Source: Mortierella sp. BCC40632
Lineage: Eukaryota; Mortierellomycota; Mortierellomycetes; Mortierellales; Mortierellaceae
DNA: 64,000 nucleotides
Assembly (NCBI GenBank): GCA_011634665.1
Contig: WAEK01000001.1
Location: 821,501 to 885,500 of the forward strand
Direction of reading: 5' to 3'
Shown: piece by piece, positions 47,910 to 59,429 of the stretch
Numbering within the stretch: the stretch's first letter is position 1
Layout: each line of letters opens with the position of its first letter
Program-made: the position numbers and the translations under genes
Notes under the pieces: generated by a model
What the model was told of the DNA's origin: nothing
The model's database searches: none
What the model saw: the letters and a program-made list of their open reading frames with translations, nothing else

Positions 47910-50900
47910 TTATGGCGACATGACAGCACCAAGACTGCCTCGTCGGAGGTTCTCGCTGCTGCCTCGGGAAACCAACTGTTGATCGGCTTCAGAGACATTA
48001 TGCCGTCCAAGGACAAGACTACTCGTGCTTGAACTGTTTTGTTGTTGGTTCAACATCATCGGACTGTTGCTTCGCGAGATCCCCATCCCAGTGCTTCCTA
48101 CTCCAGCATTACTATTACCATTATTATTACTATTAGGGTTGTAACCATTGCCAGTGTTGCTGCTTGCCACCTGAGTTGCACTAGGCCGCCGTCCTCCATA
48201 TCCACCTCCTACGCTCAAAGACCCTCCGCTCATGTATCCAGCCTCATTTGCGGATTCGTTATCATGGTCCACGGGCGTCATGGCTCCACCGCCATTGTCA
48301 AAGTTGATTCCTGAGAGCAAACCTGTCGATCGCTGCTTATAGTATCTTGATCCAATACTCGCTGCGCCTCCAGGGGCGTTGCCGTGTTGTTGGCTACCTC
48401 GAGAGCTCATCGCAAAAGGGGTTGCGCTGGCGGGTCGAAGCGGGTATCCGCTGGCTAGGTGGGGTGTCTGGCCATGAGGAGATTGTGGTTGAAAGCTTTG
48501 GGTTCGGTTCATAGCCTGATTTCGATAAAGCTGGCCCTGAGGCTGCAGTGGGGGTTCATGCTGTCTCTGATGAAAGTAACCGTCTCCTTCGTCATCACCA
48601 TCTCCACCGTCGTTGCTCCACTCATCACGCTCATCTGCTGAGGTGACAAATCCTGATCCTCCTCCAGACATCACAGCAAGATTCACGGATGAAGATGGCG
48701 CAGACGAGGATCCATCTTGGTGTTGTTGCTTATACCTGGCCATGGGTGTCAAAAGTGGACTATGTCCTCCTGGCTGACTATGATAGCTTCGTGATGTTGT
48801 CAGCAACGAGGGTATAGGGGCATCATCCAGTTCTTCCTCGGGGATCCAGCCTTGCTTCCACGTGCCTGTGCTGGTAGGCGTTTGTTGTTGTTGTTGCTGT
48901 TGTTGTTGCTGCTGTAGATGTTGGCTTGGTTCCGCAGAATTGTTACCACTCCACAGTCCTGAAAGATTTGCACTCGATCCAGAGCGTGCTGTCAACTCTA
49001 CAGAACTCTTGGGAACACCTTTCTGCAAAATAGCCGTATTTACCACACACCCATCCGCAGGTGCACCACGACTATCCTTGAACAGAGAGTGGGAGTCACC
49101 CGAAAATCGCTTCTTGTTGGCTCTGAAAAACTTGGCCATGGATTTAGGTGGTCCCGAGCCCTTGGACGGCGTTCGATGGTGTTGAGGATGGTATCCATGT
49201 TCCACTGTGGGTGATCCAGCACCACCAGCATTAGAAGCACCACTCTCTGGAATAGAAGTAAGGACCGAGGTTCCAAAGCTGCCTGCGGGCGTGCCGCCGT
49301 GATGCGACGAGACAATCCCGACCTGAGCCATTGGCACTGTTGTAGAAGCTCCATCGAATCCTCCAATTGCAACTGAACTCATGTCCTCGCCTCGCACATC
49401 CATATCGTACATGGTCGGCTCTGGCCAGATGCGACTTGAGATCGACCACCATACTGACCTCGTGTGATGAACAAGAGAGAGATAAAAAACCTTGAGACTA
49501 GCCTTAGGGTTGAAGTGGCGGCCATAAGATCCTGATCCCGACGTTCCTGATTCCAGTGCGCTGTAGTCAGCAGATGAAGGCCCACTCGTCCGACGGAATC
49601 GTCCAAAGAATAGCTGTCCATCTCCACTGCCTCCATGCATGCTTGAAGAAGGTTCGAGCCAAGATCTCGCCAGGGACAACATCCTTGACGGGCGGGAGCG
49701 ATACACCCAAAAAACGGCTAGCGCAAACAGGATAATGGCAACTAGCATAAAGTGATTATAGCTGTCGAGCATCCTCTCTGGATAGGACTCCTCGTGAGGT
49801 GGCTGATGGTCCGCAGGTGGGATGACCATTTGCGGTGGTTTGTGAGGGGTGCCCACGCCTTCTGATGACTGAGGGGGGGATGGACCCAGGGATCCACTAT
49901 TAATCAGGAGCATTGCACCCAAGGTCCATGTCACCTGAATATCCTTGATAGCGTTGATACTCTGGAAGGCTGGTCTCCAGTTCTTGTTCCTGATCGACTC
50001 TTCTGCCTTTTCAAGCACTTCGTTTGATTGCTCGGTCGAGCCCTGAGACCCTTTCTCCCCATAGCGTGGCAGGCCAAAGCCACTGTGGAGTACATTGGAC
50101 AACCATGCAGACTTGAAGCATTGCATTTCGAGTCGCTCTTGGGTCTGTCCCTGGTAATCAGGCCGGTCCTTGATATCATCCCACTCTGAATTGCAAAACT
50201 CTGCTGACTTGCGTTCGAATTCCGCATAGTCATAAGCGCCTCCAAGGCCGAGGATGTCGTGGGACGAGTACCAGTACTCGGATACACCAATGAACGTATT
50301 GATGTTAAAGTCGATCGGAGGCGTGTGCACGCCGTTGAACAGACATGGCTCATCGTGACACTTGACGTCCTTGTTCAAAAGAGCCTCGACTCGTTCAAGG
50401 CACTGCTTAAATGATCCTGATCCCATCAGTGGCACATGTGGTGTCAAGTGGGTCTCGCTCAATCGGAGGTTCTTGGGCAGACACGGGTCTTCAATCTGAA
50501 CCTGAACCCCTGGCTTCTCCTGCTCCAGGAACTCTTTGTTGTTCTGCAACAAATAATCTTTGACATATCGCCGTCTCGCTTGGTTCGATCCATATCCCAG
50601 GAAGGTCGTCACAAAGACATGATACTCTAGTATCTTTTCGTCCAGCGTCCTCAGCTTGACAGACGTCAAATCTTCAAAATGGTCCTGTGAAGCCTGTGGA
50701 GCGGGCTCGAAGGCGATCTGTGTGCTGGCACCACCCATATCCAAGAAGCCCAGTGTGTGGCGATGACCATCGTTCTCACTAGCAACGTCCTCTACAGTGT
50801 TGTCTGTCAGGGTGCTGTGGTTGCCTCCAGTGCTAGGCGGCGAGCCGTTGGGGCCATCAGTCTCGTGGCCATCCAGGGTGAGCGTGGGCGGTGGTTTGAT

Positions 50901-51578
50901 CATCTTGACGCCACCACCATCAAATCCTCCCATGAGATAATTGATCGCCACCCATCCGTAGATGCCTTCTTCCTCGCCCGAAATGTTCTTGATGTGATCC
51001 TTGCACTCGCCAAGATAAAACCTGTAGTTCTCGCGGATGTAGCTGCAAGTATTGGCGAGAATCTGCGTCCGGACTTCTTCCTGGACAAGTCGGAGACCGG
51101 CGGTCGCCAGGAGGTAGACGGGTGTATGGGTGATCTCGGACTCTGGGATTACAGACAGTGCATGGTCCAGCAGAGGTTCCAAGTGCTCGCCTACATCCTC
51201 TGGCCGATCTTTGAACTCGGCAATGCCTGGTGAGAGGTGAAAGGAGGATAAAGCGCAGGTTTAGTGAACGTTCGGCTCTGGAGTTATGTCTAAAGGTCTA
51301 ATCATGGTAGGCCTGAAAGGTAGGAAGACAGGATCAGCTAGGATTGAGCACGTACCTGGCTCGTGCCTATAAGACCAGTCCGAAGAGTTGGGAGCTCCAG
51401 ACTCGATCCCTGGCTCAATAGTTGGGAGAACCCCGTTAAGCTCATGCGTCGTAAGGGTCTGCTGGAGATGGTTTCGATTGATCCAGGAGTAGATGTGGAT
51501 CCTGGATCCAGATGAGCCGGCGTCGATGACGATGCCAAACTGGCGATTCTGGAGCCACTGCTCTGAATGCGAGGCCAT
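47910..51578 (-). CDS. YND1: Golgi apyrase, GDA1/CD39 NTPase family (Ynd1-like)
   Basis: Model: complement(join(47910..51226, 51356..51578)), 1,179 aa; gtacgt donor, phase 1, restores EPGIAEF. All apyrase conserved regions are visible: ACR1 DAGSSGSRIHIY (about 19-30), ACR2 LLATAGLRLV (about 112-121), ACR3 EGIYGWVAINYLMG (about 161-174) and ACR4 LDMGGASTQIAFE (about 236-248). One transmembrane helix (FMLVAIILFALAVFWVY) lies at about 565-585. The expected role is hydrolysis of nucleoside di- and triphosphates in the Golgi lumen, supporting nucleotide-sugar exchange for glycosylation. Yeast Ynd1 has the same lumenal catalytic domain, C-terminal TM and cytosolic tail but is about 630 aa. Here the cytosolic tail is about 590 residues, Ser/Gly/Gln/Asn-rich, with a poly-Gln run. 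The gene is divergent from the Dap1-like gene. Confidence 0.93.
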
Positions 51579-53435
51579 CTACGTCCTATTCGAGTTGGAC
51601 AGTTAAATTGTCCGAGAAGGGTATGCAGCAAGAGCGTGAGATGAGTACGTGAGGAAGGGTTGATGCTGGTGACAGCTTTGTCGATCCTGATGGTGAAAAG
51701 GATAGGATGGAAAGTGGGCTGTCTAGTGGTTGGGGGTGCCGAAGAGAGTGGAGAGAAAAGAGAGAGGAAGAAGGAGGAGGCAATACAGAATAGTCTATGG
51801 AACAAGATGCATGGACAGTGGATGCGAGATGTGGATGTGACGAGAAGTAGAGGAGGAGAAGAGGAGAGCAGAACTAGCAGGGCGGGATGCGCAGACAGAA
51901 GGCGATGCTGATGATGGGAGAGTGAGGAGATCGGATGCGGATGCAGAAGAGTCTGGTGGGAGCATCGATGCCCATCAAGGAATCAGGCAAAGAGAAAGAA
52001 GGCAAGGGAGCGGCCAGCTCGACCGCTTTTTTTTATTTTTGGACTGCAGCCCTGTCGTGAGATTCGTCTTTGTCCATCTGTCCGTGTCTGTGTCTGTGTT
52101 CTCAGTGTGTGTACACTGAACTGTGTGGCAGACAAAGAGAGGACGAGAACGATGCACCTCTGAATTGGCTTTCCCCCTGCTGCTGCGTGAGGAGAGGTAT
52201 AAGAAAATGTCCACGCACAGAGATTCAGACTGGGAGAACACTCTCATAGCCAGCGTGCTTCTCCTCTTCCTCCTCGTCCTGTCCTCCTGCCAATGTCCCA
52301 AACACACCTAATTTACCCCCTATTCGCCGGACACGTTTGACCCTGTCCTGTAATCTTACTTGCTTCCATGTCATTGCGTGCCTCAGGGTTCAGGACCCAG
52401 GACCCATGTAGTTTTGAGAGCGTCAATCTCTCTCTTTCTCTCTCTCTCTCTCCCATACTTTCTCCTTCTCCATCTCCCACGCTAATCAATCACCGTGTTC
52501 GACGCCGACACTCATTTTCGCCGTCTCTACTTTATTTGTTGCAGGTGGCGTGGAGGGATCCTGCCCTGTTACTGTCCTCAGCCTTGCAACAAGCCCTGTG
52601 CATGCGTCGGGCTAATATACATGGATGATCTACACATAATCACGCCCTTTTGCTTACATGTTCGAGTTGGGACTGAGGCAACCTAGACCTTTTTTCTACT
52701 TGTTCTTTCTTTCGCTACTTTCTACAATGTGCATAGGAGACGCGTTGATCACGCGAGTCAAGAGGTGTAGTACTCTCTCTCTACCGCCGCGTCAAAAACC
52801 TTCTGGATCATTACTGGATTAGTGTACTTGGCAATAGTAGTCTTGACTTGGCCCCAACCAGAACCAGGCCGGAGCCATTGTCACGGACAGTGCCCGTGGG
52901 ATAGAATAGTGACATATTATTAGACGAAAAAAGGAAAAAAGAAAAAAGGGTATGCAAAGTCCCGCGAGGAAGAAGAGTGTGGAGGATGCGGGAGGCAAGA
53001 ATGCCGAGAGAATGTGGGAGACGTCTCAATGGGTGCCCTACTTGAACCTATGCAGCGGAGGATTCTGGCTCGGCACGAAACGGGCCGAAGAGGAGGACTG
53101 TCTACGGCTGTAGCAAGCAAGGGGAGGACCGTAGTCCAACAACTTTTGTCAAAGCCGAGTCTTCCTAGTGACCAGTTGTAGCAAAGTTCGTTCGGCTGTC
53201 GGACCATAGAGAGGCACAGTGCACAACCGCCCGTCACGCGTCGGGGAGAAGAGAGAAGAACATCTTTTAAAGCGTTCTCCATTGATGTGCTTCTTGTTCA
53301 CTTCATCCGCATTTTACCTTCCACCACCACCCCTCGGCAATAACATTCACTCGCAGTAACCAGCCAACCAGCCAGCCAGCTAAAACCGGACGCATAGGAC
53401 CTTCATCCATCTCAAGAACCATCTACTCTCAAACC
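51579..53435. promoter_or_regulatory. Divergent intergenic region
   Basis: About 1.86 kb between the apyrase (minus) and the Dap1-like gene (plus). It contains pyrimidine-rich stretches near 52430-52470. The leader just before 53436 is C-rich with a short CCAGC/CCAAC repeat. No supported gene. Confidence 0.5.
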
Positions 53436-54603
53436 ATGTCATCATTTGCCAACCCCGTCAACTGGGTTCTCGCGGCCGTTCTCGGTTACATCACCTACAA
53501 CTACCTTTCATCCTCACCTCCACCCCCACCTCCCGCACCTCGTCCAAAGTTCCCAGCTCTGGTGTTTAAAGAGTATACACCCAAGGAATTGGCTGATTTC
53601 GATGGACGGACTCCAGAGACGAGAATCCTAATTGCGGTCAATACCAAGGTCTTTGACGTCACCCGTGGTCGCAACTTTTATGGTCCAGGTATGGAAAGAA
53701 AAAAGAAAAAAAAGAAGAAGAGGAAAGAGATACTTTTTCGACTCTCTTTCGGGTTTACAGAATGGGTCGACTTTTGATAGAAGGAGAGGCAGGGAGCAGG
53801 AGAATGCTAAAAAAAAAAAAAAAAAAAAAAAAAGTGAAGATACTCGACTCTATGCATTTCCTGTTTTTATGCAATGGTGCCATGGGATTTGAACCTGAAG
53901 GACCTGCACTGCGCACCGGACACGAGAAAGGAAAAAAAAGAAAAGAAAAGAAAAAGGATCGATTTCGCTTCGGACTCTGGGTGAGAGTCGGCCCGGCCAC
54001 CTTTCCAGGAAAACAGACAGGTTCTGCTCCACCTCTGGGAGATATTAGTCATTAATGCGAGCCGAATGGATAGGATACCCCAGGAAAGAAAGGAAGAAGC
54101 GTGTACTTCTCTTGGCACAACGTCATACCATTTAATGCGATACTTACTAGGAATGCGCATCCATTTTCATCTGAAGGTCCAAATTGGGGAGAACGAATCC
54201 CAGAGTGAGGGGGCGAACTTCAGAGTCTGGCATGACGGACTGAAGTGACAGTTTCTTGGCGTCACCGTCGGGAGCCGATAGTCTTGTCCCTACTTTCTCA
54301 TACTCTCATGCTCCCTTATTCATTCACTCACTCTCACACACACACTCGCTCACCCACTTCTTGATCACTCTCTTTCGCTCTTACATTCTACTAGAGGGTC
54401 CCTATGGTAACTTTGCCGGTCGTGATGCTTCCCGTGGACTGGCCAAGAACTCATTCGACAAGGCCATGTTGGTTGCAGTGGATGGACCCATTGATAAGCT
54501 TGATGATCTGACGGACGAAGAGAAAGAATCTCTCAGCGACTGGGCAATGCACTTTGAAGGCAAGTACCAGCTCGTAGGAAAGCTGATCGAGAACAAGGAC
54601 TAA
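53436..54603 (+). CDS. DAP1: Dap1/PGRMC-type cytochrome b5-like haem protein
   Basis: Model: join(53436..53688, 54395..54603), 153 aa, nearly identical in length to yeast Dap1. An N-terminal membrane segment (VNWVLAAVLGYITYNYL, residues about 8-24) is followed by a Pro-rich linker and the membrane-associated progesterone-receptor domain: FKEYTPKELADFDG, VFDVTRGRNFYGP and, across the splice, EGPYGNFAGRDASRGLA. The tyrosines around YGP/PYG correspond to the haem-binding region of the family. The expected role is an ER haem protein that supports cytochrome P450 (Erg11) activity in sterol synthesis and azole tolerance, known for Dap1 and inferred here. The intron is 706 nt and contains A tracts. 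The phase-1 junction (g|ag) rebuilds the conserved motif exactly. Confidence 0.94.
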
Positions 54604-54630
54604 GAAGTCAGCCGAGTTAGGGAATAGATA

Positions 54631-54662
<32 letters not shown>

Positions 54663-54898
54663 CAACAATCAAAAAGTGTCGGTGCACCATTGGATCAAGG
54701 TTCTGAAAAAGAATACGAGAGCAATGTCGGTCTCTGCGGCGCAAGTTGGTTGGAAACAATGCAAACATCCTCCGCGGAGTCCCATTAACCAAAACATACT
54801 CTGTATGTTTTGAGACGGAAAGCTCTCTCCAAAATACCAAGTTGCTCTCCTTTATTTCTTTTTCTTTACACCAAAAAAAGTTACCCTCGCCCCTGCGC
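54604..54898. other. Short convergent intergenic region
   Basis: About 295 bp between convergent stops. It has a TATATATATTA element followed by a 22-A tract (54640-54661) soon after the Dap1 stop, and an A-rich run before the four-TM gene's end. Probably 3' UTRs. Confidence 0.55.
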
Positions 54899-55723
54899 TC
54901 AATGTACAACCTGCGAATAAGGTGGGGCATGACCTTGTGGTGTCAGGGGTTGACTGGTATATGCGGGTATGCTGGGGTCGATCCTTGCATCTTCGGCACT
55001 GCTTATGGTCATTTTAGGGTATTCCTCATAAAGAGGAAGGGTATCAACCCCGAAGCCATTGCTGTCTTGGCTTCTCCAGTGGTCCTCCGGCGATGGTCTA
55101 GGACGATGTACAGTTAAGCCTACATCTCTACTACTGCTACTACCTCTTTCTTCCCCTTCTCCTCCATAATGTACATTTACCAGTTGTATGGCCTGGTGAG
55201 CATACTTGATGGTCAGAAAGATCAGCATCCCTAGCAAGAGAATATCGACTCCCAAGGTGACCCAATCCAGGATGTTTATCACTAGAACTTTAGTCATGAA
55301 TGTTGCCCCCATCGTCACAGTCAAGACGTGGAACATTGCCAGCATCAAAGAGGAGACGACCTTGTTTCGAAACACACGAAGTTTTTCATCAAAGGCCCTT
55401 GTGGCGTTGTCTTGTTGGCTACTCCTGCTCTCATCACTCGGATTTGCTTTCTTCCTTCGCAGCGAGAAGCGATATATCCGGGGATAAAAGCAGTGAACGG
55501 CCACCATCAAGCTGGTCACCATTTCAATGATGGGATAAGCAGTATGACGCATTCGGTTGATCGATTCGAAGTTGTGCCGGGGATTGTCGAGTCTAACAAC
55601 GTTCGCTCGAGCTTTCTCAGGATCAGAGGTCCATACTGTAAATTTGGATAGGCAGAGAAAAAGGTCGAGACAGGCGATGGTGCCGATCGACAGTCGAGCC
55701 ACCCGTATTGAGATGCAGTCCAT
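54899..55723 (-). CDS. Four-TM membrane protein with LPxY motif in tail
   Basis: Single-exon model, 274 aa, starting at the first ATG (MDCISIRVARL). The frame is open upstream but without another ATG in the listed stretch. Hydrophobic segments: IGTIACLDLFLCLSKFTVW, AYPIIEMVTSLMVAVHCFY, VVSSLMLAMFHVLTVTMGA and LDWVTLGVDILLLGMLIFL. The loop between TM2 and TM3 is basic and polar. The C-terminal about 85 residues are hydrophilic, with LPLYEEYP and a Pro-rich end (GHAPPYSQVVH). The layout parallels the four-TM gene at 44.9 kb, but sequence similarity is not obvious. The gene is MARVEL-like in topology only; no domain is certain. Upstream lies a CT tract (coding sense). Confidence 0.65.
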   Translation of the reverse strand: MDCISIRVARLSIGTIACLDLFLCLSKFTVWTSDPEKARANVVRLDNPRHNFESINRMRHTAYPIIEMVTSLMVAVHCFYPRIYRFSLRRKKANPSDESRSSQQDNATRAFDEKLRVFRNKVVSSLMLAMFHVLTVTMGATFMTKVLVINILDWVTLGVDILLLGMLIFLTIKYAHQAIQLVNVHYGGEGEERGSSSSRDVGLTVHRPRPSPEDHWRSQDSNGFGVDTLPLYEEYPKMTISSAEDARIDPSIPAYTSQPLTPQGHAPPYSQVVH

Positions 55724-55913
55724 GGTCTGTTGTTTGACCTGAATAATGGTCGTCTTCAGGCACAAGATATAAAATGAAAGGTCGTATGATAAAGGAGTGA
55801 GGCTTGAGATAAGAGGCACACAGAGAGTCGAAGTTGAGTAGAGATGCAGCGATAAGGATGGCGTGCAGAAAGGATTTGGGGAGCGTACAGAAGTGGAGAG
55901 TGAGAAAAAAATG

Positions 55914-55953
<40 letters not shown>

Positions 55954-56675
55954 TGTGTGTGTGTGTGTGTGTGAGAGACGAGAGAGAGAGAGTGGATAAA
56001 AAGAAAAAGGTGGCAAAATGGAGAAAGAAGGCGGATGAAGGATTAAGGGCTGAGGAAGGGCGAAGGGAAGGGCGAAGGAAGGCAAAGAGTGAAGGGAAAG
56101 AAAAGAAAGAAAGAAGGTACTACAAATGTCCATGAAGCCCCGCCATTCTTTCGACCTGCCCTCTCTTTTCATCCTCCCAACGGGCAGTGCATACCCAAAC
56201 AAAGAGTCAAGGGAGAGGCAAACTGCTGTGCTACCAACCCAAACCTTGAATCCATAGGGGGAATAACTTGTTTAGATCCTGCGAGCACAAGCTGAGATTG
56301 ATGCGGAAAAAAGGCCGTTGACGTCGGATCCTGAGGAAAAAGAGGAAAGAGCTGTTGAAGCAGCTCGACAAATCACAGGAGCTCTGTCCCCGTACCCTAC
56401 ACGCCTGTTTTACTTTCCCGCTTTCTAGATGTCCGAGTGAAGAGCCTGGCAAGTTCCCGCAAAAGATTGTCCCAAACTGGAAAGTGATCATCGCTTCTCT
56501 ATCCCAGCAACGAAGGAAAATAGAGTATGGTTCATTTCCGGTATGGTCCGTCGATCGTTTTTATTTATGCTACACGAATCTTGGAAAATACACAGAGAAA
56601 GGCAGTGGCCTAAAAATCATTCCATTCTCATTGTTCATCTCCTTGTGCCTCTGACCCTCACGGTTTAGTTGTATT
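55724..56675. promoter_or_regulatory. Upstream region of the four-TM gene with CT/CA repeats
   Basis: It contains (GA)n at about 55916-55950 followed by (GT)n at 55951-55972 in plus sense, i.e. (CA)n(CT)n on the four-TM gene's strand, and further purine-rich plus-strand sequence to 56120. The rest to 56675 is the 3' flank of the Nse1 gene. No gene seen. Confidence 0.55.
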
Positions 56676-58066
56676 TCATAGATCCTCGTCATCCTCATCT
56701 TCCTCGTCTTCTTCGTTCTCCTCGCTACCGTTGGCGTTGTTGTCGGTAGCTGAGCGTTCGCTCTTTCCCTTTCTCCGCCTCCGGATTGTGGATGGGGCGG
56801 AGGTATTGTCAGAGAGTCCAATAAGCATTCGGCTGTTCCATGCACTCCGGCATGATGGGCAAGAGGGGTTATTCATGTTTCTAAAGTAGGCTTTGGCGCA
56901 GTGATGATGTAGTCGGGTACTACAAGCGGCCACTGTGCATCGTTGACCTTTGGTGATGATTTCCATGCAAAGTGTGCATTCTTGAATCTGCTCGTCATAC
57001 GTTTCTTTGAGGTATGTCTGTAGTTCTAGTAGTGCTCGCATTGACAGTGAGTATGCACCAGCTCTATATCAAACAAATTTTGGAGAGTTGGAGAATGTTC
57101 ATAGATAGACATTAGTGAATATTATGGCCTCTAGAGAATTACAGTTACTTCCTAAATGACCATGATATCTTACTTGGATCGAATGAACCATTTGTCCGCA
57201 ACGAACCGGTTGAGGATAAGCTCTGCTTCACGTTTCGTTAGTGATAGTGGTTTGTTGTCCTTGTTCTTCAGTCTTCCAGCTTCGTGCAGCGCAGCTGTTG
57301 AGCTTATACAATACGCCTCATCGTCGGCCGTAACAATCAAGTCAAACTAGCATTGAGAACATGATTTGGATTTGGCCAGTGTTAGCGCAATCTTGATAAC
57401 AGTGTGCGAAATGAAATACAAAAAGATCCATGCTTTGTCAGATCCCGCACCAAATGCTTAAAGTATTCTAGCTCTGTTGGATTGTAGGATGTCGCTACTT
57501 GTGCAATCTTTTCTTCGTTCGTATTTGTCTAGATCAGTTCAAAAAGCGGCAAGAACAGAAAGGCGGGTCAAATTTGAGATGAAAGATTAGCAATGCTGTT
57601 GGTCGTCTGGATAGTACTGAGTGTGATGGGGCGGGGAGAAGTCTCGAAATAATAAAATAATAATAATAATAATAATAGGCATACCAGAGCCATAATGGGG
57701 GTGCCTGAGGTTTCATCTACCGCTCTTCTAATCTCAAGATCTGCGCCGTTGAGTCCTTCGTTCACTTCTACGATAAAGTCTGAAAAAGATTCTTGGTCGT
57801 TGGCGTCGATACCTAGCATGTTCCAAGAGTTGTGATTCCAGATTAGGCTATGAATTTTTAACTTCTGCAGGCAAAGGAGGACCCTTTGCCAGACTCTAGT
57901 GAATTTGCCACCAAAACCGTTGGTTGTTGATCAATTGACCCTCAATCTTGCCTTGGGTTGCATCACAAACTTGCTTGTACACATCCTGTGCCGTGGCCTC
58001 GGTCATTAGCCGCCTGGAGATGACAGCTTGCACAAAGAGCCGATGTCTGTCCGTGAATCTTGCCAT
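56676..58066 (-). CDS. NSE1: Nse1, RING subunit of the SMC5/6 complex
   Basis: Model: complement(join(56676..57063, 57174..57346, 57451..57528, 57685..57812, 57952..58066)), 293 aa. The winged-helix part is recognisable from MARFTDRHRLFVQAVIS through FSDFIVEVNEGL, ADLEIRRAVDETSG, IAQVATSYNPTELEYF and LTKREAELILNRFVADKWF. The C-terminal NSE1-type RING (C4HC3) is CTLCMEII...C...C...HHHC...CPSC at residues about 185-230. A basic then very acidic tail follows. Nse1 works with Nse3 and Nse4 in SMC5/6, supports ubiquitin ligase activity and acts in recombinational repair. Intron 1 is GC-AG (CAAG|GCAAGA); joining it restores DATQ-G-IDAND in phase 1 and leads into the conserved block. The gene is divergent from the Nkp2-like gene, 224 bp apart. 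Confidence 0.9.
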
Positions 58067-58290
58067 TGTCTGTCCTGTGCGCGTGGTTTCCTGTGAACAG
58101 TGGAAAGGTAGGTATCAGAGTGTGTCTCAGCTAATTTGTTGCCTCGATGCAAGCCACGAGTCTCTATTAGCCTTGACAACCCTGTGGGCATTAGCGAAAC
58201 TATGACCTTTTTTGCTTTGGCTCATCCTCTCTCCATCAGCACTCTACCAACCACGCCACGCTTGGACGAAAAAGGCCTCACTGGATAATC
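58067..58290. promoter_or_regulatory. 224-bp bidirectional intergenic region, Nse1 / Nkp2-like
   Basis: Compact space between two divergent ATGs. There is no gene and no obvious TATA element. It probably holds both promoters, so the SMC5/6 subunit and the kinetochore subunit may be co-regulated (inference). Confidence 0.6.
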
Positions 58291-59209
58291 ATGAAGGAAG
58301 GCGATTTGCTGCTGTCATTTCTCGTCGGAAATGAACTTCATGACAATGTGACATTCCAACAGTTTGCTACACTCTTCCCTGGGGGGTATCGGTCCCACCC
58401 AGAGGTTAAAGAGCTCTATCGCATTTTCCAGAATACTCGCAATCAAGTCAAAACCAAAGTGCGTAGGAACGTTGACATTGAAGTCCGACGGAATCCATTT
58501 CATATCGATGCTCAGGACCACCAAGCCTTGGATATGAGTCGATCTTTGCCCTTGGAGCAGCAAGAGAAGGGTGGCGCGTCCGATTCGGCAAGCTCAACAG
58601 CCATGGATCTCGAGGTTCGTGTCGATTAGGATTCTAGTGGCCTAGGTGATGGATTTAAGTGTGGCTCTTTCTCTGGCAGATGCGGTGACAATACTGACAA
58701 TTGCTACTCTCTTTTCTCGGCGGACAAATTTATGCCACTTAGGATGTCGATAAGCACCTTACACTGGATCAAGCAATCAAGGAACTTGCTGTTGCAGAAA
58801 ATATTTACAAAAAGGAGATTGAGAGACTCGAGAGAGAATGTGGGGAGTTTGCCCAAGAGTTTCAAGAGTATGTCGCATCCCTTGAAGCTGCTAGTTTTCG
58901 GAAGTGTTCGTCAAGTAGCGTTGAAACTAATAGACAATTTCATGTGCATCATAGAATGGATAGTGCACTAAACTCTGTCTCCACCCCAAGGACTCAGGGG
59001 ACAGGCATGGACGACGAACAGCTTATGAAGGATCTGCAAGTATGTGGGAGAAAACTTCACTCCTTTACAGAATTCATCCCCTATCCACCTTTTTTCAAGC
59101 TCTAACCATGAGCTATTGGCTATTTTTCTTGTAGGATCTAATCTCACTGAGTGATTCTATCACAAACGGAACCGACCAGGCGTCATTCATGGGCGATGAC
59201 TGGGATTGA
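58291..59209 (+). CDS. Cnl2/Nkp2-type inner kinetochore subunit
   Basis: Model: join(58291..58614, 58743..59039, 59135..59209), 231 aa; phase-0 junctions (gttcgt and gtatgt donors). The N-terminus matches the Cnl2/NKP2 family pattern: DLLLSFLVGNELHDNVTF, FATLFPGGYRSHPEV and ELYRIFQNTR. The second exon begins with an amphipathic coiled coil (IYKKEIERLERECGEFAQEF), as expected for a CCAN/Ctf19-Mis6-Sim4 complex component that heterodimerises (Nkp1-Nkp2 in yeast). The C-terminus ends FMGDDWD. A possible 66-nt intron inside exon 2 (58868-58933) is open and in frame, so I treat it as coding. This would be a nuclear centromere protein; assignment rests on motif pattern and length (yeast and pombe relatives are of similar size). 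Confidence 0.82.
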
Positions 59210-59429
59210 TATATATGACACCTACGACCTTGTGAACCGACGTGTTGTCAAGCTGAATCTGCACCATAGGATATGTCATTTGCGAGCGTGGTTGAGATCT
59301 AGACTGTGCCTCAATGTCTATATTTCGTCCATTTCAAGAATGCAATCGGATATGTGATCACTGTTTAGAAGGTCGTGGGGGGAGGAGGAGGAGGAGGAGG
59401 GAGACACACTGGTGCTACAATAATAGAAA

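Noticed and set aside
52368..52686. Short plus-strand frames near the CT tract
   Set aside because: No domain, overlapping alternatives, and located in the divergent promoter region between apyrase and Dap1.
53873..53945. GGTTCAAATCCC B-box-like sequence on the minus strand inside the Dap1 intron
   Set aside because: No matching A box or paired T and acceptor stems, so not called a tRNA.
58868..58933. Possible 66-nt intron inside the Nkp2-like gene
   Set aside because: The interval is a multiple of three, open and in frame, and the coiled coil continues through it, so it was kept as coding.
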